From Brienomyrus brachyistius (lineage: Eukaryota; Chordata; Actinopteri; Osteoglossiformes; Mormyridae): 64,000 nt of DNA. The stretch spans positions 13,293,191-13,357,190 of the forward strand of contig NC_064540.1 of the NCBI RefSeq assembly GCF_023856365.1. The letters run 5' to 3'. Below the pieces are notes generated by a model. It was not told the DNA's origin and made no database searches. It saw nothing but the letters and a program-made list of their open reading frames with translations. Of this stretch, positions 61,301-64,000 are shown in pieces (position 1 is the stretch's first letter; the number at the start of each line of letters is the position of its first letter). A program made the translations under genes and the position numbers.

Positions 61301-64000
61301 AGAGCTTTTGTCTTTAAAGTTTTTAAATACTTTTGTTATCTTTGTAACCAGAATAACATGATAAAATGAACAGGCTGAGAAACCAAGGAAATGAGATGAT
61401 ACCAGATGTTGTAAGACCCACCTTCTTCTGAAGGACATTGATCTTCCTTTCCTTGACTTCATGCATGTCTTTCATGTCCCGGATCTCTCCGGCCAATGTG
61501 CCTTTCTCCTCTGTGAGGTCCTGAAGCTGTTTTGTCTTCTTGTTCAGGAAGGCTTCTTTCTCCTCCAATCTCAGCCTCAAAGCATCCACCTAGGTAAGAA
61601 TCAACAGTATTACTTCATGGCTACTACGTATAACATAAATAATCTACTACATCTACCTACAGTACTTAAAGTCAGCTAGACAGAGCATCTGTCTTTTCGT
61701 AAATTTGTAATTCCCTGGTGACGGTTTTAATGCACAAACGAACACAGACTTAACATGGGCGACATGGTGGTGCAGTGTTGCCTCACGCCTCTGGGACCCG
61801 GGTTCAAGTCTCCGCCTGGGTTACATGTGTGTGCCTGTTCTCCCCATGTTGTTGTGGGGTTTTCTATGGTTCCCCCCCACAGTCCAAAAACATGCTGAGG
61901 CTGATTGGAGTTACTAAATTGCCCGTAGGCGTGCATGTGTGAGTGAATGGTGTGTGAGTGTGCCCTGCGATGGGCTGGCCCTCCCATCCCTGCCTCGTGC
62001 CCATAGGCTCCAGATAAGCGGTTTGGAAAATGAATGGAAATGTGGCTATATAAGAGTCAGATATGTTACAGTATCCCAGCACAAACAAACAGCACTCAGT
62101 TCTCATCATGGATAATACTACTGCTTGTGTAATGAAGGGAAAACTGTATTATTCAGTCAAAATTTTGTTTTGTTTGTTTGGTAATATTTATTAGAAGGAT
62201 TTCCTCAGATTAATAACCTTATGACCGGATTTACAGTATTCCTTCATCAATATGGCATTTCCATTTCATTAGATTTCTAATTTTGTACTATACTTCATGC
62301 CACAATTTTTATGTAAACTATCTCAATAGCAATAGATGTATGACGATAGAAGCATAATGTTTCTTGGGACGAATCAAAAAGCCATGGATGTGTCATCTGC
62401 ATTCTCACTACCAGAAGAAAAGTATTGCAGTGTAATTGCAGTCACTTTTAAAAAGTGATATCACTCAAAAAAGAATCTTCCTTCATTTGTACAGTTCAGG
62501 ACGTCACCACTGCTTAAAATGACTAATTAATATAAACTTTTGATCCCTTTATGGAAAGCAAAATTCAAAATTTTGAGATGCAAGCCTTAGCTAACTAGTA
62601 AACCACACTGCACATTTTAAGACGAAAATGCTAATGATGTGTAGAGACACACTCTCAATGTTTACAGGAAGATATCCCTGCATCAACATATGACAGCCAT
62701 GTCATTCACTGTGTATTTACAAGTGTCCTTCAATGGGAGTTACATTTGTCCTTGACATCCAACAAGCTCCAGCAACTTTTTCTCAAGCTTATCAATATGC
62801 CTATATACAGGGTTTTATAAGCTGTTAATAGCAGAATCATTAGTTGTCCAGAGAGTTGTATTCTATACAATGTTATCAGCTGTTATAGTGAGGTTTATAA
62901 GGGAAGCTTACTTCAGTTTGAAGAATAGCAGCCCGCTGTTCTTTGGCAGTCAGAGATTCCTTTAGCACCTCGATATGTTGCTTGCAGTCCGAGTTTTGAT
63001 TGTTCAGCGTCTCAAGTTTTGTTTGTAAGGCAAGGAGCTCAGACTCCTTCTTCGACACCTCGAGCTTCAACTGATCGATCTGCAAGTTACAAAGGAAGCT
63101 CAAAAGAGGCGATCGAGAGACGATTCCGCTGCACGGCTAACAGTGAAAGTGGGGGAGAATGGCCGCCTCTGGACCTAAAGTGCTGAGTGGCGGCAATTAC
63201 CAGAGGCAGGGCTGCCAATTCACCACAGGCATGGTCAAAGCACTCTGAACATCTCACGTCATTATCAGAAATGTATGGCCCTAAGGCAAACTACACATAA
63301 CTAAAATTATTCCATCCATCTATTCATCCATCCATTCATCTTATACCCACCTGTCCTAATTTTAAGATACACCACAAAAATGAAAGCTTATAATTCATAA
63401 CACCCAGCATTTTCACTGCAAAATTCACCATCACTGATGGCATTACTACTGAACAAACAGCAGGTTAAATAACAACCAGTTCAAGAAGTGAAACCAGCTG
63501 AGCACTGGTGAACAAACCAGCCTGGAAGGCAATTTATCTTCTAGAGTGATACAAACTGCCTCGTTAATTAAAATAGATTTTCTGCCACTAAATCCTGAAA
63601 AAGCGCAATATATTAAACCCTATGAATATAAAAGCTACAAAAACAGAAATCTTACAAATTGTATTTTTTCTCCCACCTTAAGCAATAATGGGCTGACTCA
63701 ATAGTTGTAGCTGCTGTTTTTTGGACTGTAAGAAGTAATCCAGTGGCACAGGGTATGACTATTCTTTAACACAGAGACGGAACTTATTGATTGTTGGTCA
63801 ACATTCTGCAATTTTTACAAAAACGATAAATGTCATGTAAATTCTGTGACAGCTCTTCCCTATAAAGATTATTGCACACTGAAATAACATTGCCAGGGTT
63901 CAGAAAAGGCAGTAATGCACCTTGGTCTTCATGAACTTGGAGTGGTTTTTGTAGACCTCCATTTGTTTGATCTCTTCCTCCCGATCCTCTGTGTTCAGGA
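31315..64000 (-). CDS. erc2: erc2, ELKS/Rab6-interacting/CAST family member 2 (3' part, 12 exons, 5' end outside window)
   Basis: Twelve exons on the minus strand join in frame to about 756 residues. Family knowledge: ERC2/CAST is a coiled-coil scaffold of the presynaptic active zone that binds RIM, liprin-alpha, bassoon and piccolo; its last residues bind the RIM PDZ domain. Seen here in order: the long Glu/Lys/Leu/Gln-rich coiled coil (63921-45122), with several exons nearly identical to human; a greatly expanded His/Pro/Gln exon (31601-32380); and the final DDEEGIWA plus stop. ERC2, not ERC1, is indicated by the short His-rich tail and IWA end and by specific stretches such as [16 protein letters not shown]. 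Start and N-terminal half lie beyond position 64000. Odd points are the low-complexity expansion, a new candidate cassette exon at 47586-47696, a poorly conserved exon at 45721-45850 and a minisatellite in one intron. Its neighbour cacna2d3 runs convergently. Confidence 0.95.
31601..32380 (-). CDS. erc2: erc2 His/Pro/Gln-rich exon, greatly expanded
   Basis: A 780-nt exon, 260 codons in phase 0, begins [18 protein letters not shown] and ends GSHRPSPDQ. Both ends match human ERC2, where they are joined by a short His run (the human exon is about 45 residues, from memory). Here about 215 extra residues of imperfect His/Pro/Gln repeats lie between the two conserved ends (QHPHPQ, PQPQ and [10 protein letters not shown] units, then PPPHHPQHP near the end). 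The frame is uninterrupted. The acceptor is ccattctag and the donor gtcagt. Inference: a disordered, possibly metal-binding or phase-separating spacer in front of the RIM-binding tail. Reading through the donor would add about 24 residues before a stop. Confidence 0.92.
32556..32696 (-). repeat. tRNA-derived SINE
   Basis: On the minus strand it starts ggtgagtagctcagtgggc, a clear A-box, and has a gactgctggc B-box region, then a non-tRNA body. It lies 176 bp upstream of the erc2 His/Pro exon. Confidence 0.55.
32783..32973. mobile_element. hAT-type MITE with 8-bp target duplication
   Basis: Its 191 bp are bounded by inverted ends caggggtggccagtcttat and ataagattggccacccatg. Identical acttaaaa copies flank it at 32775-32782 and 32974-32981. 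An 8-bp duplication is the hAT signature. Confidence 0.88.
33075..33310. other. possible LTR-like fragment
   Basis: It opens tgtcatgccctgg and contains a CT-rich body and aataaac, reminiscent of fish gypsy LTRs. No matching partner was found. Confidence 0.25.
33580..34010 (-). mobile_element. RTE/Rex3-like LINE, C-terminal RT part
   Basis: The minus strand reads [37 protein letters not shown] and [15 protein letters not shown], the same C-terminal block as the better copy at 60155-61235. It has frameshifts. It is separated from its own endonuclease part (34885-35700) by an L2-like fragment. Confidence 0.75.
34040..34884 (+). mobile_element. L2-like LINE fragment nested inside the RTE-like LINE
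   Basis: The plus strand reads [40 protein letters not shown] and [20 protein letters not shown], the linker and RT start of fish L2 elements. Stop codons are frequent. Orientation is opposite to the host LINE. Confidence 0.72.
34885..35700 (-). mobile_element. RTE/Rex3-like LINE, endonuclease part
   Basis: The minus strand contains [20 protein letters not shown] followed by [20 protein letters not shown], the apurinic endonuclease core (DFNAH), and [16 protein letters not shown] nearer the RT. Orientation matches 33580-34010, so both are parts of one split element. Confidence 0.75.
35760..36556 (+). mobile_element. 3' end of a second gypsy-like LTR retrotransposon (PPT plus LTR)
   Basis: A pyrimidine-rich internal end and a polypurine tract (gttgggggggggagtac) run straight into an LTR at 36261-36556, which starts tgtcacaccctg and ends gcatgtgtgaca. 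No 5' LTR or coding part is in view. The LTR differs from the pair at 36765 and 41855. Confidence 0.7.
36570..36764 (+). mobile_element. L1-like LINE, left part (split by gypsy)
   Basis: The plus strand gives [20 protein letters not shown] followed by VNNILIM, an L1-clade RT catalytic region with YADD changed. It continues at 42264 after the gypsy insertion. Confidence 0.65.
36765..37210 (+). repeat. 5' LTR of the gypsy element
   Basis: 446 bp. Shares the CT-rich ctgcttcccctgcctgccc block and a caataaaac polyadenylation signal with the 3' LTR at 41855. Confidence 0.88.
38180..38465 (+). mobile_element. LINE 3'-end fragment inserted in the gypsy element
   Basis: It ends gccttgggacgactctgttg, then gaaaggcaatgtataaaaataaa, the standard tail of a fish LINE, with an aattgaat tail. 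It separates gag from protease sequence of the gypsy element. Confidence 0.5.
41270..41510 (+). repeat. interspersed repeat inserted in the gypsy element
   Basis: Contains ggagccagtgaatcaatgct and cagcaatctgaactaattg, blocks recurrent in fish genomes. It falls between integrase and chromodomain. Family not identified. Confidence 0.45.
41855..42263 (+). repeat. 3' LTR of the gypsy element
   Basis: 409 bp, starting tatcacaacttg directly after the G-run polypurine tract and ending gtgtgaca before the gacag duplication. It is shorter than the 5' LTR by small deletions. Confidence 0.88.
42264..42800 (+). mobile_element. L1-like LINE, right part
   Basis: The plus strand reads [20 protein letters not shown] and [18 protein letters not shown], the C-terminal RT region of L1-clade elements, then stops. 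Its 3' tail may extend to about 43060. Confidence 0.7.
43060..45121 (-). other. erc2 intron remainder
   Basis: A TG/TA microsatellite lies near 43135-43165, and a repeat end (gttccaaggtaccactgta) at 43901-43919 recurs at 29860. The rest holds no recognisable gene; an 86-codon plus-strand frame at 44221-44481 resembles nothing I know. Confidence 0.45.
45122..45269 (-). CDS. erc2: erc2 coiled-coil exon
   Basis: It completes Lys and reads [20 protein letters not shown], then [20 protein letters not shown]. The acceptor is gcctcaacag and the donor gtgagt. Confidence 0.95.
45427..45587 (-). CDS. erc2: erc2 coiled-coil exon
   Basis: [20 protein letters not shown] through [11 protein letters not shown] and two bases of Lys. 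The acceptor is cttcaaag and the donor gtaagt. It is separated from the previous exon by a 133-bp intron. Confidence 0.94.
45721..45850 (-). CDS. erc2: erc2 exon, diverged coiled-coil segment
   Basis: One completing base plus 43 codons, with [17 protein letters not shown] and NNAQLMQ, ending SSQNVK. It aligns with human MKDQNKKVANLKHNQQLEKKKNAQLLEEV, but conservation is clearly lower than in the flanking exons. The acceptor is gtttgagcag and the donor gtatgg. Confidence 0.88.
45851..47585 (-). other. erc2 intron, no recognisable element
   Basis: Only short unrecognised frames. This segment separates the cassette exon candidate from the next constitutive exon. Confidence 0.45.
47586..47696 (-). 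CDS. erc2: candidate erc2 cassette exon (111 nt, Pro/Ser-rich)
   Basis: Seen in sequence: a strong pyrimidine-rich acceptor (gttctttaccccag), a consensus donor (AAA/gtgagt) and an open frame of 111 nt between the exons at 49127-49317 and 45721-45850. The phase fits exactly: it takes the two bases left by the upstream exon (AG+T, Ser) and leaves AA, which the first A of the next exon turns into Lys. The insert begins with a Pro run ([17 protein letters not shown]), continues [12 protein letters not shown] and ends MMWDFLGK. I do not recall this peptide in human ERC2 or ERC1. Inference: an alternative exon that inserts a non-coiled Pro/Ser linker into the coiled coil. A chance open frame with good sites is possible but unlikely, given both site quality and phase. 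Confidence 0.62.
48957..49082 (+). repeat. tRNA-derived SINE (second family), degenerate
   Basis: Shows gactgctagtttaagcccc as B-box region and a gctggataaatgcgaaaatg tail, close to the SINE split at 56765 and 58031. Confidence 0.45.
49127..49317 (-). CDS. erc2: erc2 coiled-coil exon
   Basis: Sixty-three codons plus two bases, with [20 protein letters not shown] and KDKKITDLE. The acceptor is tttggtgcag and the donor gtaaaa, leaving phase 2. The next constitutive exon starts 3.3 kb away at 45850. Confidence 0.94.
49318..52519 (-). other. erc2 intron, no clear element
   Basis: Intron between two coiled-coil exons. The only motif of note is CTAGAGGGCAG at 50700-50710 (CTCF-like). No gene or recognisable mobile element seen. 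Confidence 0.45.
52520..52660 (-). CDS. erc2: erc2 coiled-coil exon
   Basis: Forty-seven residues, phase 0, from [17 protein letters not shown] through [16 protein letters not shown]. The acceptor is tcttttcag and the donor gtatgt. Too few stop-free bases in this frame to appear as a long ORF; found by splice sites and homology. Confidence 0.93.
53691..55959. repeat. 2.3-kb minisatellite in erc2 intron, about 28-bp unit
   Basis: About 80 imperfect units of the type ccccTCCCCTTcCTAACTGA with CAGACACA spacer, with shorter 24-bp variants (gccctccccttactgacag) interspersed in a higher-order order. Near 55740 the units change to a gcagactgacagatacac type. Strand composition is strongly skewed: the erc2 sense strand carries GGGGAGGGG in almost every unit. 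Confidence 0.95.
56021..56161 (-). CDS. erc2: erc2 coiled-coil exon next to the minisatellite
   Basis: Forty-seven residues, phase 0, from [15 protein letters not shown] to VELTEKE. The donor gtcagt opens into an intron whose minisatellite begins only 61 bp later; the frame stays open into that repeat for more than 100 codons if the intron is retained. Confidence 0.94.
56162..56764 (-). other. erc2 intron, no recognisable element
   Basis: Unremarkable intron between the coiled-coil exon at 56021 and the SINE/transposon composite. Confidence 0.4.
56765..56859 (+). repeat. tRNA-derived SINE, 5' part (split by Tc1-like element)
   Basis: It has gtgcagctcaacaagttagg and the B-box-like gagtttaaatcccatgac, then ggcagtgtaattgacttc. 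The 3' part resumes at 58031-58092 after the Tc1-like insertion. Confidence 0.75.
56862..58030. mobile_element. Tc1-like DNA transposon, internally deleted
   Basis: About 285-bp, nearly perfect terminal inverted repeats (ends ctgaacaaaaatataaacgc) and TA duplications at 56860-56861 and 58031-58032. It encloses an internally deleted transposase on the minus strand. Inserted at a TA inside a SINE. The near-perfect ends suggest recent movement. Confidence 0.92.
57181..57747 (-). CDS. internally deleted Tc1-like transposase (188 aa)
   Basis: The open frame starts [20 protein letters not shown]. Its N-terminal helix-turn-helix region ([19 protein letters not shown]) and GRPR-like hook (RRPRVTT) are intact. 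At about residue 85 ([17 protein letters not shown]) it jumps in frame to the C-terminal catalytic part with [12 protein letters not shown]. Family knowledge: full proteins are about 340 residues with a DDE/D triad, so roughly 150 residues, including the first catalytic Asp, are missing. Inference: cannot transpose but may still bind its ends. Expression is unknown. Confidence 0.85.
   Translation of the reverse strand: MSHSKMPQMPQALRERAIGMLTAGMSTRSVARALNVHFSTISRLQRRFREYGSTSNRPHNRRPRVTTPAQDLHIQQVHLQDRLRPATQTDNARPHVARICTQFLEAENVPVLAWPAYSPDMSPVEHVWDVLDRRIRQRVPVPTNIQQLRTAIEEEWTNIPQATIDNLINSMRRRCVALHEANGGHTRY
58031..58092 (+). repeat. tRNA-derived SINE, 3' part
   Basis: Reads tatgtaagttgctctagct and ggtgtctggcaagtacc and ataaatgtaattgtatt, the common 3' tail of this SINE family, continuing the piece that ends at 56859. 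Confidence 0.72.
58358..58495 (-). CDS. erc2: erc2 coiled-coil exon
   Basis: Forty-six residues, phase 0, with [20 protein letters not shown] and ending EEALAQK. The acceptor is ccctcccag and the donor gtagag. Confidence 0.95.
58697..58715 (+). repeat. G homopolymer tract
   Basis: A run of about thirteen G with flanking G-rich sequence in an erc2 intron; C-rich in the erc2 transcript sense. Confidence 0.8.
59728..59818 (+). repeat. SINE 3' fragment (first family)
   Basis: Only the tail is present: gccttgtgcccattgcttcc, ggataggctccggacc and a ggatggatggatgg end. Truncated at its 5' side. Confidence 0.8.
60155..61235 (-). mobile_element. RTE/Rex3-like LINE, 5' truncated
   Basis: On the minus strand the translation runs [32 protein letters not shown], then after a single-base frameshift [30 protein letters not shown] and [15 protein letters not shown]. 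The RT catalytic FADD is intact. A GATG-type tail (catccatccatccatc at 60149-60168 on the plus strand) marks its 3' end. The frameshift and truncation make it inactive. Confidence 0.85.
61422..61589 (-). CDS. erc2: erc2 coiled-coil exon
   Basis: Fifty-six residues, phase 0, with [20 protein letters not shown] and ending INVLQKK. The acceptor is cttacctag and the donor gtgggt. Confidence 0.95.
61755..62040 (+). repeat. tRNA-derived SINE (first family)
   Basis: Head gcgacatggtggtgcagtg, B-box-like gggttcaagtctccgcc and the shared ccaaaaacatgctgaggct block. Several small internal deletions compared with the copy at 6601. Confidence 0.85.
62041..62911 (-). other. erc2 intron, no recognisable element
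   Basis: AT-rich intron between a SINE and the exon at 62912; nothing coding seen. Confidence 0.4.
62912..63079 (-). CDS. erc2: erc2 coiled-coil exon
   Basis: Fifty-six residues, phase 0, with [20 protein letters not shown] and ending AAILQTE. Almost identical to human ERC2. The acceptor is aacttgcag and the donor gtaagc. Confidence 0.95.
63080..63920 (-). other. erc2 intron, no recognisable element
   Basis: Contains a short catccatc microsatellite near 63313-63340. No gene or mobile element recognised. Confidence 0.4.
63921..64000 (-). CDS. erc2: erc2 exon (partial at window edge)
   Basis: Two bases of a split codon, then [20 protein letters not shown] and KFMKTK, followed by a gtgcat donor. 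This matches the coiled-coil segment of human ERC2. The exon continues beyond the window. Confidence 0.92.

Overview
This window is vertebrate, and most probably teleost, nuclear DNA. The genes are split into short exons with GT-AG introns. The introns carry tRNA-derived SINEs, L2-, CR1-, RTE/Rex3- and L1-like LINEs, a Ty3/gypsy chromovirus, Tc1-, pogo- and hAT-type DNA elements, and a large minisatellite. I cannot name the species.

Two protein-coding genes run toward each other. On the + strand, positions 650-24342 hold the 3' three quarters of cacna2d3, the alpha-2/delta-3 auxiliary subunit of voltage-gated calcium channels. I placed 30 exons, from inside the VWA domain through the Cache region to the C-terminal GPI-anchor signal and stop; the 5' end lies left of the window. 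On the - strand, positions 64000 down to 31315 hold the 3' part of erc2 (ELKS/CAST family, presynaptic active-zone scaffold). I placed 12 constitutive exons plus one new candidate cassette exon. They run from the middle of the coiled coil to the conserved C-terminal residues DDEEGIWA; the 5' end lies right of the window. Both products act at the presynaptic release site. The pair keeps the human CACNA2D3-ERC2 neighbourhood, but WNT5A, which lies between them in human, is not visible in the roughly 7 kb gap (24343-31314).

Layout: 1-24342, compact cacna2d3 exons with SINEs (2778-3135, 6601-6928), a pogo-like MITE (10785-11364), LINE debris (14300-15080), an L2 LINE carrying a nested MITE (17724-20345), and a CR1-like LINE (23474-24112). 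24343-31314, intergenic or 3' UTR sequence with a hairpin that pairs two CTCF-like motifs. 31315-32380, the last two erc2 exons, one hugely expanded in His/Pro/Gln. 32381-45121, a TE-filled erc2 intron containing a full-length, decayed gypsy element with a 5-bp target duplication inside an L1-like LINE. 45122-64000, the remaining erc2 exons, with a 2.3-kb minisatellite (53691-55959), a deleted Tc1-like transposon inserted in a SINE (56862-58030), and an RTE-like LINE (60155-61235).

The observations I rate highest are: a phase-perfect, apparently undescribed erc2 cassette exon (47586-47696); the roughly 215-residue His/Pro/Gln expansion just before the erc2 PDZ ligand; a fossil duplicate of cacna2d3 exon 23 cut in two by an L2 insertion; the missing AG acceptor at the penultimate cacna2d3 exon; and the G-rich minisatellite in the erc2 pre-mRNA. 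All protein family assignments rest on remembered family sequences, not on database searches.
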